A stretch of 64,000 nucleotides of DNA from assembly GCA_021778895.1 (NCBI GenBank), contig JAJYBR010000005.1:1-64000 (forward strand), read 5' to 3'. Under the pieces are notes generated by a model. That model saw only the letters and a program-made list of their open reading frames with translations, was not told the DNA's origin and ran no database searches. The position numbers were made by a program, and so were the translations under genes. The DNA is from Actinomycetes bacterium (GTDB lineage Bacteria; Actinomycetota; Acidimicrobiia; Acidimicrobiales; RAAP-2). Of the stretch, positions 49,927 through 58,519 are shown one piece after another (positions within the stretch are counted from its first letter, which is position 1; each line of letters starts with the position of its first letter).

Positions 49927-51587
49927 CTGCCCGGACGCCCGGCCTCGGCGAGCACCGCGTCGACGCGGTCGGCCAGTCCCGCGTCGGTGCCCACGTCGTA
50001 GCCCGCACCCAGCGGGGCGAGCAGCCACTGGGCGGTGGCGACCCGTCCGGCGCGCGCCAGCAGCGCGGCCTCGGCGCACACCCCGAGCCGGTCGAGGTGG
50101 TCGCGCCCGTGCCAGGCGGCGTGCTCGGCGTCGCTGCGGCACCGCGCGAGGCCGGCGAGTGCCGGGGCCATCTGCTCGTCGATGGCCGCGGCGAGCGGCG
50201 TGCCGGCCGCCGCCTGACGCACCAGGTCGGCCGCGGGCTCGAGCAGCTCGAGGCGCTTCAGGTCGTTCATCACCTGGGCGGCCAGCACGTTGTGGGTGCC
50301 CTCCCAGGACTCGTAGACGATGGCGTCGCGGTAGAGGCGCGGCAGGATGCTGAACTCCTCGATCGTCCCGTTGCCCCCCAGGACCTCGATGGCGTCGCGC
50401 ACCGCAGACGTCGCCTGGCGCGACGCCAGGTACTTGGCGACGTTGACCCAGAAGCGGTGCGCAGCGACCGTCGCCGGGTCGGTCGCGCCCGCGTCCAGGC
50501 GGTCCTCGAGGTCGGTCAACGCCATCACCAGGGCGAGGGACCCGTCGGCCTGCGCGCAGATCGCGGCCAGCAGGCGGCGCAGCGACCCGAACTCCTCGAT
50601 GCGCTGGCCGAAGGCCTCGCGGTGGTGGGCGTAGGCGACGGCCTCGCGCCGGGCCCGCCGGGCCAGGCCGGCCGAGCCCACGGCCGTCATCCAGCGCGAG
50701 GTGTTGAGCACGATGCCGACCGCCGTGCGGATCCCGTCGGACAGCGCCCCGATGGGCCAGGCCACCGCTTCGGTGAAGTCGATCTCGCCCGAGGCCAGCC
50801 CGCGGGTGCCCAGCTTGTCCTTCAGGCGCCGTAGCCGGAAGCCGTTGGGCCGCCCGTCGATCTCGCGGGGCACCACGAAGCTGCCCAGTCCCGCTGTCCC
50901 TGCGGCGCCGCCGGCCACGCGCGCGGTGACGAAGAACTGGTCGGCGTCGGCGACCGAGCAGAACCACTTCTCCCCGCTGATGCGGAAGAGGTCGCCGTCG
51001 GGCGTGGCGACGCAGGCGTTGGCCCCCACGTCGGACCCCCCCTGGACCTCGGTCAGGAACTGCGCACCGCGCGCCGCGCGCGCGTAGTCGGGATCGAGCA
51101 GCGCGGGCAAGAAGCGCTCGCGCACGTCGTCGCTCGCCCGGCGGCGCAGCGCGCGGGCCAGGCCGATCGTGCAGGTCGCCGGGCAGGCGTGGCCGGCCTC
51201 CCCCTCGAGCGACAGCAGGAGCAGGAGGGTCGCCTGCTCGAAGGCCCGGCCCGCCTCGCCGCTGTGGGCGACGACCCGGCTGGCCCACACCGCGGCGCCC
51301 GCCTCGTGATAGCCGGGGTCGAACTCGACCGCGTCGATGCGCTCGCCCAACCCGTCGTAGGGGACGTGCTCGGGGTCGTGGCGCCGGTCGTAGCGCGCGG
51401 CGCGCGGGGCGATCACCGCGGTGACGTCGCGGGCGAAGGCCGCGGCCGTCGCGTCCAGGGCGGCGCGCCGGTCGCCGTCGACGTAGAGGTCCAGCAGATC
51501 GGCGAGGAGCCGGTCGTCGCTGTAGGGGTCCGCGGGCAGCTCGTCGCGCCAGGCGCGCAGGGCCTGGCGAGCCGTGTCGTAGGTCAT
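49923..51587 (-). CDS. Acyl-CoA dehydrogenase, AidB-like
   Basis: A 554-aa FAD enzyme, longer than classical acyl-CoA dehydrogenases of about 380 aa because it has the extra N- and C-terminal helices of the AidB group. Motifs are TEVQGGSDVGA, ISGEKWFCSVADADQFFVTAR, RLKDKLGTRGLASGEIDF and, for the catalytic/structural Arg region, YESWEGTHNVLAAQ. AidB-type enzymes bind FAD, and AidB itself is linked to the alkylation response; the reaction here is unproven. I use ATG 51587. The track start at 51623 adds 12 residues. No strong ribosome-binding site is seen; GATACT lies 6 nt upstream. Confidence 0.85.
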   Translation of the reverse strand: MTYDTARQALRAWRDELPADPYSDDRLLADLLDLYVDGDRRAALDATAAAFARDVTAVIAPRAARYDRRHDPEHVPYDGLGERIDAVEFDPGYHEAGAAVWASRVVAHSGEAGRAFEQATLLLLLSLEGEAGHACPATCTIGLARALRRRASDDVRERFLPALLDPDYARAARGAQFLTEVQGGSDVGANACVATPDGDLFRISGEKWFCSVADADQFFVTARVAGGAAGTAGLGSFVVPREIDGRPNGFRLRRLKDKLGTRGLASGEIDFTEAVAWPIGALSDGIRTAVGIVLNTSRWMTAVGSAGLARRARREAVAYAHHREAFGQRIEEFGSLRRLLAAICAQADGSLALVMALTDLEDRLDAGATDPATVAAHRFWVNVAKYLASRQATSAVRDAIEVLGGNGTIEEFSILPRLYRDAIVYESWEGTHNVLAAQVMNDLKRLELLEPAADLVRQAAAGTPLAAAIDEQMAPALAGLARCRSDAEHAAWHGRDHLDRLGVCAEAALLARAGRVATAQWLLAPLGAGYDVGTDAGLADRVDAVLAEAGRPGS

Positions 51588-51700
51588 GGGGGCAGTATCG
51601 TCGCCGCCGGCGCGACGCGCCATTCGCGGGCGTCTGAGAGTTCCTCAGCCACGCGAGAGAACCTTGCGGCAGTTCTTCCCTGGCTCTTAGGCAGCCTCGA

Positions 51701-51706
51701 TACCGT
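51701..51706 (+). promoter_or_regulatory. Candidate leaderless -10 element (TACCGT) for the electron-transfer operon
   Basis: TACCGT ends 6 nt before GTG 51713 of the ferric-reductase-like gene. There is no ribosome-binding site between them. A TTGCGG further upstream is a poor -35. Confidence 0.35.
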
Positions 51707-51712
51707 TCCTGC

Positions 51713-53104
51713 GTGACTGCGGCCCCGACGACCCACGAGACCCGTCCCGTGTGGGCACGGCCCGCCTCGTCACGCCCCCGGCGCACCCCCCAGCCGCGAC
51801 CGGCCGTGGTGCGCGGCCTGGTCGCCGTGGCCCTGGTCGGTCTGGTCGCGGTCATCGCGCTGGCCCTGTCGGGCGAGAACGCGGCCAGCCTGGCCGCGCC
51901 GGGGGGCTGGTTCCTGGCGGTCGCGCGCCTGTGCGGGCTGATCGGCAGCTACCTCCTCGTCTTCCAGGTCGTCCTGATGGCGCGCGTCCCGGCCCTCGAG
52001 CGCGCCGTCGGCCAGGACCGGCTGTCGCGCTGGCACCGCCGGCTCGGACCCTGGCCCGTGTCGCTCATCTCGCTCCACGTGGTCTCGGTCGTCTTCGGCT
52101 ACGCGGCCATGGACCACACCAGCCCGCTGCACCAGGTGATGGCCTTCGTGCTGCACTACCCGGACATCCTGGCCTCGATGGTCGGCTTCGCCCTCCTGGT
52201 GATGGCGGCCGTCTCCTCGCACCACCTGGCCCGCCAGCGCCTGCGCTACGAGACCTGGTGGGCGGTCCACGTGTACGTGTACCTGGCCCTGGTCCTGGCC
52301 TTCTTCCACCAGATCCGCGTCGGCATCCCCTTGATCACCCACGCCCTGGCCCGCGACGCCTGGATCGGGCTGTGGGCCCTCCTCGCCGTCACGGTGATCG
52401 CCGGGCGCGTGGTACTGCCGGCGTGGCGCAACGCGCGCCACCAGCTGCGCCTGGCCGAGGTGTCCGAGGTCGCCCCCGGGGTGACCAGCCTCACGCTGCG
52501 CGGGCGGCACCTCGAGGACCTGGCGGTCGCGGGCGGCCAGTTCTTCCAGTGGCGCTTCCTCGCCCCGGGCCTGTGGTGGCACAGCCACCCCTACTCGCTC
52601 TCGGCCCTGCCCCAGCCGCCCTACCTGCGCGTGACCGTCAAGACCCTGGGCGACCAGTCCCAAGCCCTCACCCACCTGCGCCCCGGCACCCGGGTGCTGG
52701 CCGAGGGTCCCTACGGCGCCTTCACGCACCACCACCTGGTCACCCGGCGCGCCGTCCTGGTGGGCGCGGGCGTCGGGGTCACCCCGGTGCGGGCCCTCCT
52801 CGAGGACCTCCCCCGCGACGTCACCGTCACCGTGATCCAGCGCGCCTCGCGCGAAGAGGAGCTGGTCCACGGCGAGGAGATCGCCGCGCTGGTGGGAGCC
52901 CGCGGCGGCCAGTACCACGAGCTCGTGGGCCCGCGCACCAAGGTGCGCCTCGACGCGCGGACCCTGCGCCGCCTGGTGCCCGACATCGCCCAGCGCGACC
53001 TCTACGTGTGCGGTCCGGCCGGATTCACCAACGCGGTCATCGAGGCCGCGGGACGCGCCGGGGTGGCTCCCGAGCGCGTCCACCTCGAGGCCTTCGCGTT
53101 CTAG
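51713..53104 (+). CDS. Ferric-reductase-like transmembrane protein with ferredoxin-reductase domain
   Basis: A 463-aa protein. About six N-terminal helices carry His residues placed as in haem b-binding ferric reductase/NOX domains (SRWHRRLGPW, LISLHVV, SSHHLARQ, WWAVHVYVYL, FFHQIRVG). The C-terminal half is an FNR-type module: FAD-binding HPYSLSALP, EGPYGAF, NAD(P)-binding LVGAGVGVTPVRALLEDL, and CGPAGFTNAV. It should pass electrons from cytoplasmic NAD(P)H across the membrane. It is followed at 10 bp by an FMN-binding protein and then ApbE, so those are its likely partners. Confidence 0.87.
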   Translation: MTAAPTTHETRPVWARPASSRPRRTPQPRPAVVRGLVAVALVGLVAVIALALSGENAASLAAPGGWFLAVARLCGLIGSYLLVFQVVLMARVPALERAVGQDRLSRWHRRLGPWPVSLISLHVVSVVFGYAAMDHTSPLHQVMAFVLHYPDILASMVGFALLVMAAVSSHHLARQRLRYETWWAVHVYVYLALVLAFFHQIRVGIPLITHALARDAWIGLWALLAVTVIAGRVVLPAWRNARHQLRLAEVSEVAPGVTSLTLRGRHLEDLAVAGGQFFQWRFLAPGLWWHSHPYSLSALPQPPYLRVTVKTLGDQSQALTHLRPGTRVLAEGPYGAFTHHHLVTRRAVLVGAGVGVTPVRALLEDLPRDVTVTVIQRASREEELVHGEEIAALVGARGGQYHELVGPRTKVRLDARTLRRLVPDIAQRDLYVCGPAGFTNAVIEAAGRAGVAPERVHLEAFAF

Positions 53105-53114
53105 GAGGTTGGGC

Positions 53115-53600
53115 ATGCGACGCGCTCCCTGGGTCCTGGCCGGCACCGTGGCCGGACTGGTCGGCATCCTCTCGTTCCGCTCGAGCCCCCAGAAGGTGAC
53201 CCTCTCGACCCTGCCGACGACCGCGTCCCCCGCTGCGGCCACAAGCACGTCGGGTGGCAACGCGACGGGGGGGACTGCCGGGCCGTCGGCCCCCGCGACG
53301 ACCGCCAGCAGTGGTGGCGTCGTCAGCGCGACCGGGCCGCAGGTCAACTACTTCTACGGCGTGCTCTCGGTGCGCGTGACGGCCGCGGGCGGCCACATCA
53401 CCAAGATCGCCATCGCCTCGCTGAGCGACGGCGCCTACGCCTACTCCCACTACGTCGACAGCGTCTCGCTGCCCATGCTGATCAAGCAGGCCATGGCCGC
53501 CCAGAACGCCAAGATCCAGGGCGTCTCGGGGGCTAGCTACACCAGCGCGGGCTTCGCCCAGTCGCTCCAGGGAGCTCTGAGCTCCCTCAAGCTGTCGTGA
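53115..53600 (+). CDS. Membrane-anchored FMN-binding domain protein
   Basis: A 161-aa exported protein. An N-terminal helix (APWVLAGTVAGLVGILSF) serves as anchor or signal. A Ser/Thr/Ala/Gly-rich linker follows, then an FMN_bind domain (about 75-160): NYFYGVLSVRVTAAGGHITKIAIA, and GVSGASYTS near the end, the site at which ApbE links FMN to Ser/Thr in NqrC/RnfG-type proteins. ATG 53115 has GGAGG 6 nt upstream; the TTG at 53109 in the track is unlikely. The gene order with ApbE directly behind (GTGA overlap) supports covalent flavinylation. Confidence 0.87.
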   Translation: MRRAPWVLAGTVAGLVGILSFRSSPQKVTLSTLPTTASPAAATSTSGGNATGGTAGPSAPATTASSGGVVSATGPQVNYFYGVLSVRVTAAGGHITKIAIASLSDGAYAYSHYVDSVSLPMLIKQAMAAQNAKIQGVSGASYTSAGFAQSLQGALSSLKLS

Positions 53601-54373
53601 GCGGCACCTGGCACCGCCGCGTCGAGGCGATGGGGACGACTGTGACCCTCGACCTGTTCGGCGAGGGACTCGACGACGTGGTCGACGGCCTGGCGGCACG
53701 CGCGGCTGCGACGCTGCGCGAGATCGACCGGGTCTTCTCCACCTACCGCGACCAGAGCCCCCTGAGCCGCCTGCGCCGGGGCGAGGCGACCTTGGCCGAG
53801 ATGCCCCCCGAGGTGCCGAACGTCCTGGACGCCTGCCGCGAAGCCCATCGCCTCTCGGGCGGCTGGTTCGATCCCTGGCACCTCCCCGGGGGTGTCGACC
53901 CGACCGGCTACGTCAAGGGGTGGGCCGCCGGACGCGCCCTCGCGAACCTGCGCCACCCGCGGGTCACGGGGGCCCTGGTCAACGCCGCGGGCGACCTGGC
54001 GTCCTTCGGGGACCTGGACGGGGAGCCCTTCCGCATCGGCATCGCCGCCCCGCGCGACCCCGGAGCGCTCTTCGGCGTGGTGAGGCTGACCGGCGCCCTC
54101 GCCACCTCGGGGACCGCCCAGCAGACCGGGCACCTGATCGACCCCTTCACCGGTGTCCCGGGCGCCCGGGTCCCCTCGGCCAGCGTCGCCGGACCCGATC
54201 CGGGGATCTGCGACGCCCTGGCGACGGCCCTGGCGATCGGGGGCGACGACGTGCTCGCGCGCCTCGAGCGACTCACCGACTACGAGGGCCTCCTCATCGA
54301 CGACGCCGGCCACTGGCGGGCGACGTCGCGCTTCCCCTGGGTCGAGGCGCCCCGCACCCGCCTCAGTCGCTGA
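53597..54373 (+). CDS. apbE: FAD:protein FMN transferase ApbE
   Basis: A 258-aa ApbE homologue: AMGTTVTLDLFG at the N-terminus, DRVFSTYRDQSPLSRL, DPTGYVKGWAAGRAL, NAAGDLASFG, and a C-terminal TSGTAQQTGHLIDPFTG metal-binding region. ApbE moves FMN from FAD onto a Ser/Thr of partner proteins outside the membrane. Here the partner is almost surely the preceding FMN_bind protein. I see no signal peptide or lipobox, so either the protein is exported by another route or flavinylation occurs inside. GTG 53597 overlaps the upstream stop. It overlaps the convergent E1 beta gene by 11 bp. Confidence 0.9.
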   Translation: MSGTWHRRVEAMGTTVTLDLFGEGLDDVVDGLAARAAATLREIDRVFSTYRDQSPLSRLRRGEATLAEMPPEVPNVLDACREAHRLSGGWFDPWHLPGGVDPTGYVKGWAAGRALANLRHPRVTGALVNAAGDLASFGDLDGEPFRIGIAAPRDPGALFGVVRLTGALATSGTAQQTGHLIDPFTGVPGARVPSASVAGPDPGICDALATALAIGGDDVLARLERLTDYEGLLIDDAGHWRATSRFPWVEAPRTRLSR

Positions 54374-55340
54374 GCGCCTTGGCGATGGTGGTGGCGATCC
54401 GCTCGACCGAGGGGATCGCCAGGTCCTCGAGGGCGTCGGCCGCCGGCAGGGGGATGTGCGGCGTGGTGATGCGCACGATCGGGCCGTCGAGGTCGTAGAA
54501 GATCTCCTCGGTGACGACGGCGGCGATCTCGGCGCCCCAGCCGAGCACCCGCGGGTTCTCCTCCACCGTGAACAGGCGCCCGGTGCGGGCGACCTCGCGC
54601 AAGATGGTGGCCGTGTCGAGCGGGATGAGCGAGCGCACGTCGATCACGGTCACCGAGATCCCCTCGCCAGCCAGGCGCTCGGCGGCCGCCAGGGTCCGCG
54701 GGACCATCGAGCCCAGGGCCAGCACCGTCGCGTCGTCGCCGCTGCGCAGCACGCGCGCCGTGCCCAGGGCGTCGACGATCTCGCCGTCGGGCACGTCCAT
54801 CTTGGTCGGGTAGAGGGCCTTGGCCTCGAGGAACACCACGGGGTCCGGGTCACGCACGGCCGCGGCCATCAGGCCGATGACGTCGCGGGCACTCGAGGGG
54901 ACGACCACCTTGAGACCGGGGATCATCATCGCCCAGTTCTCGACGCTCTGGGAGTGCTGGGCCCCGAAGCGCAGGCCGCCGCCGTTGCCCGAGCGGATGA
55001 CCAAGGGGAACGACACCTGGCCGTCGGTCATGTAGCGGCTCTTCGCGATCTCGTTGACCACGATGTCCCAGCACACCGCGAAGAAGTCCGAGAACATGAT
55101 CTCGGCGATGGGCCGCAGGCCCGTCATCGCCGCGCCCATCGCGGCCCCGAGGATGGCCTGCTCGCTGATGGGCGTGTCGCGCACGCGCTGGGGGCCGAAC
55201 TCGTCGAGCAGGCCGACGGTCCCCTTGAAGACGCCACCGGCCGCGGCCACGTCCTCACCCAGCATCACGACCGCCGGGTCGCGGCGCATCTCTTGGGCGA
55301 TGCCTCGCGCGATGGCCTCTCGAAACGTCAGTTGCGCCAT
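54363..55340 (-). CDS. 2-oxoacid dehydrogenase E1 beta subunit
   Basis: A 325-aa transketolase-like subunit: FREAIARGIAQEM, GEDVAAAGGVFKGT, RVRDTPISEQAILGAAMGAAM, FGAQHSQSVENW and IDVRSLIPLDTATI. Together with the upstream E1 alpha it forms the alpha2beta2 thiamine-diphosphate enzyme that decarboxylates pyruvate, acetoin or branched 2-oxoacids. It is the last gene of the nine-gene operon. No E2 or E3 gene is in the window, so the complex must use subunits from elsewhere or act differently. It overlaps the E1 alpha gene by 13 bp. Confidence 0.9.
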   Translation of the reverse strand: MAQLTFREAIARGIAQEMRRDPAVVMLGEDVAAAGGVFKGTVGLLDEFGPQRVRDTPISEQAILGAAMGAAMTGLRPIAEIMFSDFFAVCWDIVVNEIAKSRYMTDGQVSFPLVIRSGNGGGLRFGAQHSQSVENWAMMIPGLKVVVPSSARDVIGLMAAAVRDPDPVVFLEAKALYPTKMDVPDGEIVDALGTARVLRSGDDATVLALGSMVPRTLAAAERLAGEGISVTVIDVRSLIPLDTATILREVARTGRLFTVEENPRVLGWGAEIAAVVTEEIFYDLDGPIVRITTPHIPLPAADALEDLAIPSVERIATTIAKALSD

Positions 55341-56332
55341 GCCGATCCTCCATCAGCCCACACGTCGGCGAGCAGCAGGTCCTCGCCCGGCTGCTCGCCG
55401 GCGCGGGCCTCGCGCGTCGCCTCCTCGACCTCGTCGGCGACCTCGGCCTCGAGGGCCGCCAGCTCGTCCTCGCCCACCCCGCTCGCCGCGAGGCGCGCCC
55501 GGTACATCGGGAGCGGGTCGCGCGCCAGCCACGCCTCGACCTCGTCGTCGGGGCGGTAGGTCCCCGGATCGGCCCGGCTGTGGCCGCCGTGGCGGTAGGT
55601 CTCGGCCTCGATGAGGCTCGGCCCCTCGCCGGCCCGTGCCCGCGCGATCGCGGTGCGCGCCACCTCGTAGACGGCGTCGGCGTCGTTGCCGTCCACCAGG
55701 ATCGGCTCGAGCCCGTAGGCGCTGGCCCGGTCGGCGGCCGGGTGGGCGACGGCGGTCACCTCGCTGGTGCGGGTGTACTCCATCCAGAGGTTGTTCTCGC
55801 ACACGAAGACGACGGGGAGGCGCCAGATGGCCGCGAAGTTCAGCGCCTCGTGGAAGGCGCCGATGTTGGTCGTGCCGTCGCCGAAGAAGCAGACCGCCAC
55901 CTGGTCGGTCCCCCGGTACTGGGCCGACCACGCCGCCCCGCAGGCGATGGGCAGGTGCGAGCCGATGACGGCGTAGGAGCCCATGACGCCGTGGGAGACG
56001 CTGGTGAGGTGCATCGAGCCGCCCTTGCCGCGCATCAGGCCGTTGCGGCGCCCGAGCAGCTCGGCCAGGACCGGGGTCATGGGCACGCCGCGGGCCAGCG
56101 TGTGCGCGTGGCCCCGGTAGGTGGCGAAGGTCCAGTCGTCGGGCGCCATGGCGGCCGCCACGCCGGCGGCGATCGCCTCTTGGCCCAGCGACAGGTGGCT
56201 CGTCCCCTTGACCAGGTTCTCCAAGAACAGGTCGTAGGCCCGCGTCTCGAAGGCGCGCAGGGCGACCTGCGCGCGGTACATCGCGACCTGGCGGGCCAGG
56301 TCGGTGGAGCCGGCGGTCTGGGTCGACGTCAT
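55328..56332 (-). CDS. 2-oxoacid dehydrogenase E1 alpha subunit (AcoA/PdhA-like)
   Basis: A 334-aa subunit with the thiamine-diphosphate motif GDGTTNIGAFHEALNFA...CENN, the early THLSLGQEAIAAG-like segment (SHLSLGQEAIAAGVAA), GRRNGLMRGKGGSMH and RHGGHSRADPGTYR. The GKGGSMH form and overall length fit acetoin- or pyruvate-type E1 alpha more than mitochondrial branched-chain E1. It ends with an acidic tail. It begins 7 bp after the M24 peptidase gene, inside the ABC-importer operon. Confidence 0.9.
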   Translation of the reverse strand: MTSTQTAGSTDLARQVAMYRAQVALRAFETRAYDLFLENLVKGTSHLSLGQEAIAAGVAAAMAPDDWTFATYRGHAHTLARGVPMTPVLAELLGRRNGLMRGKGGSMHLTSVSHGVMGSYAVIGSHLPIACGAAWSAQYRGTDQVAVCFFGDGTTNIGAFHEALNFAAIWRLPVVFVCENNLWMEYTRTSEVTAVAHPAADRASAYGLEPILVDGNDADAVYEVARTAIARARAGEGPSLIEAETYRHGGHSRADPGTYRPDDEVEAWLARDPLPMYRARLAASGVGEDELAALEAEVADEVEEATREARAGEQPGEDLLLADVWADGGSAWRN

Positions 56333-56339
56333 GTGCCTC

Positions 56340-57590
56340 CTAGTACTCGTGGGCGATCAGCAGGTCCTGGGCCGGGAAGTGGGTCAGGATGGCCGGCCCG
56401 TCCGCGGTCACCACGACCTCCTCCTCGATGCGCGCCGCCGAGACGCCGTCGCTGGCCGGGCAGTAGGTCTCCAGGGCGAAGACCATGCCCTCGCGCAGCT
56501 CGATCGGATCGGTGAGGCTGTTCAGACGGCTGATGATGGGTCGCTCGTGCAGGCCCAATCCCAGGCCGTGCCCGAACTGGAGGCCGAAGGCCGCCATCTC
56601 GTCGGCGAAGCCGAAGTCGGTCGCGGCGGGCCAGGCCCGGGCGATCTCGTCGGTCCCCACGCCGGGCTTGACGAGGTCGATGGCCGCGTCCATCCAGACG
56701 CGAGCCTGGGTGTAGGCGTCGCGCTGGGGCGCCGTGGCCGAGCCCACCGACAGCGTGCGGTAGTAGCACGTGCGGTACCCGTTGTACGAGTGGATGATGT
56801 CGAAGAACGCCTGGTCCCCCGGGCGGATGATGCGGTCGGTGAAGTTGTGCGGGTGCGGGTTGCAGCGCTCGCCCGACACCGAGTTGACCGCCTCGACCTG
56901 GTCGGACCCCATCTCGTAGAGGCGCTGGTTGACCAGGGCCACGATCTGGTTCTCGCGCACCCCGGGCTTCAGGGCCTCGAAGACGTCGTGGTAGACGCCG
57001 TCGACCATGGCCGCAGCCTGGGAGAGCAGCATGATCTCGTCGGGGCTCTTGATCACGCGCGCGTCGAGCATGGTCTGTTGCGCGTCGCGGACCTCGATGC
57101 CCGCGCCCTGGAGCTCGAACAGGAAGGGCAGCTCGACGATGTCGAGGCCGACGGGCTGGTCGGCCACGCCGGCGTCGCGCAGGAGCCCGACGATCTCTTC
57201 GACCGCCGAGGTGAAGAGGCCGGCTCGCGGAGCGATCGCCCCGCGCAGCCCGAGCATCCCGGCCCGGCAGTTGTCGGGCTCGAGCCAGGGCGCGAACAGC
57301 TTGTGGTGGCGCGCGGCCGACCCGAAGTCCCACACCATCGGCTCGCCGCCGCGGGTGAGCAGGCAGTAGCGCGTCATCTTGTCGCCGAGCGCCCCGCCGA
57401 CCCAGGTCCCCGACACGTAGCGGATGTTGTAGAAGTCGAACAGGAGCAGCGAGCCGAACTCGCTCGCCTCCAGGGCCGCGCGGGCGCGCGCCAGGCGGTA
57501 GTCGCGCAGGCGCGCGAAGTCCACGCGGGTCTCGAAGTCCACCCCCATGTGGCCGGGAGTCGAGATGGTGGGGCCGAATCCCTCTCTCAT
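56340..57590 (-). CDS. M24 (pita-bread) peptidase homologue with altered metal ligand
   Basis: A 416-aa protein with the creatinase-type N-domain (about 20-190) and pita-bread C-domain (about 200-410). Where M24 enzymes have DxG...GY..D.TRT, this reads FFDIIHSYNGYRTCYYRT: the first Asp is kept but the second is Cys. The His in GHGLGLGLHER, the Glu in FALETYC and the Glu in IEEEVV remain. It may bind one metal or none, as in creatinase-like non-peptidases, so Xaa-Pro peptidase activity is doubtful. ATG 57590 overlaps the upstream stop (ATGA). Its operon suggests a step in breaking an imported amide, amine or peptide-like compound. Confidence 0.8.
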   Translation of the reverse strand: MREGFGPTISTPGHMGVDFETRVDFARLRDYRLARARAALEASEFGSLLLFDFYNIRYVSGTWVGGALGDKMTRYCLLTRGGEPMVWDFGSAARHHKLFAPWLEPDNCRAGMLGLRGAIAPRAGLFTSAVEEIVGLLRDAGVADQPVGLDIVELPFLFELQGAGIEVRDAQQTMLDARVIKSPDEIMLLSQAAAMVDGVYHDVFEALKPGVRENQIVALVNQRLYEMGSDQVEAVNSVSGERCNPHPHNFTDRIIRPGDQAFFDIIHSYNGYRTCYYRTLSVGSATAPQRDAYTQARVWMDAAIDLVKPGVGTDEIARAWPAATDFGFADEMAAFGLQFGHGLGLGLHERPIISRLNSLTDPIELREGMVFALETYCPASDGVSAARIEEEVVVTADGPAILTHFPAQDLLIAHEY

Positions 57591-58519
57591 GGGGCCTCCA
57601 ATCCGTCGTCGACCGCCACGTCCTCGGGCACGAGCTCGAGGCCCGAGCGCCGCGCCTGCTCGAGCAGCAGGGCGGCGAAGTCACGCTCGGCCAGCCCCGC
57701 GCCCATGGCGCTGGCCACCAGCTCGCTCGAGAGCGCCGCCACCGGCATCGCGACGCCGAGGTCGTGGGCGGCCGCCATCGCCAGGTCGAAGTCCTTGCGC
57801 AGCAGCCGCGTGGTGAAGGTCGGGGTGAAGTCCAGGTGCACCAGGGCCGGCGACTTGTAGGTCGAGAACATCGAGCCCATGACCGAGTGGTTCATGAAGT
57901 CCAAGAAGGCGGCGCGCGAGACCCCGCCGCGCTCGGCCAGGACGGTGATCTCGCTCAGCGCCTGGGTCACGACGCCGAGCAGCACGTTGTGGCAGATCTT
58001 GACCAGGCGGGCCACCTCGCCGTCGCCCACGTAGGTCACGCCGCGCCCGAGGAGCTCGAGGTAGGGCCGCGCGTGCGCGAAGGCCTCGGGCGAGCCCGAG
58101 GCGGCCAGGGTGAGCTTGCCGGCCGCCACGACCTTGGGGTTGCCGCTGACCGGGCTGGCGAGGAACGCGACGCCGCGCGCGGCGCAGGCCGCGCGCACCC
58201 GGGCCGAGACCTCGGTCGCCACGGTCGAGCAGTCGACGACGATCGCGGGAGCGTGGCGCGGGTCGCTCAGCACGCCGGCGGGACCCTCGACCACCTCGAC
58301 CAGGTCATCGTTGCCCGAGACCATCACGAAGACGACCTCGCAGTCGGCCAGGTCGCGGGGGGCGTCGACCACCACCGCGCCGGCGTCGGCCAGCGCCTCG
58401 GCCTTGGCCCGCGTGCGGTTGGTGACGCGCACTGTGTGGCCACCGGCCAGGAGGCGGCGCGCCATCGCCGCGCCCATGCGCCCGCACCCGATCCAGCCCA
58501 GGGAACCGCTCTCAGCCAT
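57587..58519 (-). CDS. 3-hydroxyisobutyrate-dehydrogenase-family oxidoreductase
   Basis: A 310-aa NAD(P)-dependent beta-hydroxyacid dehydrogenase. It has the Rossmann start GWIGCGRMGAAMARRLL, VTNRTRAKAEAL, DCSTVATEV, SPVSGNPKVVAAGKL (substrate-binding, usually DAPVSGG), the catalytic Lys in LVKICHNVLL, and a late KDFDLAMAAAHDLG. The family oxidises 3-hydroxyisobutyrate, tartronate semialdehyde-type and related acids. I use ATG 58519 with GGGAGGT upstream; it overlaps the livF stop by 8 bp. The track start at 58627 adds 36 shadow residues. Confidence 0.85.
   Translation of the reverse strand: MAESGSLGWIGCGRMGAAMARRLLAGGHTVRVTNRTRAKAEALADAGAVVVDAPRDLADCEVVFVMVSGNDDLVEVVEGPAGVLSDPRHAPAIVVDCSTVATEVSARVRAACAARGVAFLASPVSGNPKVVAAGKLTLAASGSPEAFAHARPYLELLGRGVTYVGDGEVARLVKICHNVLLGVVTQALSEITVLAERGGVSRAAFLDFMNHSVMGSMFSTYKSPALVHLDFTPTFTTRLLRKDFDLAMAAAHDLGVAMPVAALSSELVASAMGAGLAERDFAALLLEQARRSGLELVPEDVAVDDGLEAP

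Noticed and set aside
49291-51855. 854-aa minus-strand ORF
   Set aside because: It is in a different frame from the AidB-like dehydrogenase on the same strand and runs antisense to the end of the FUSC gene. No family features.
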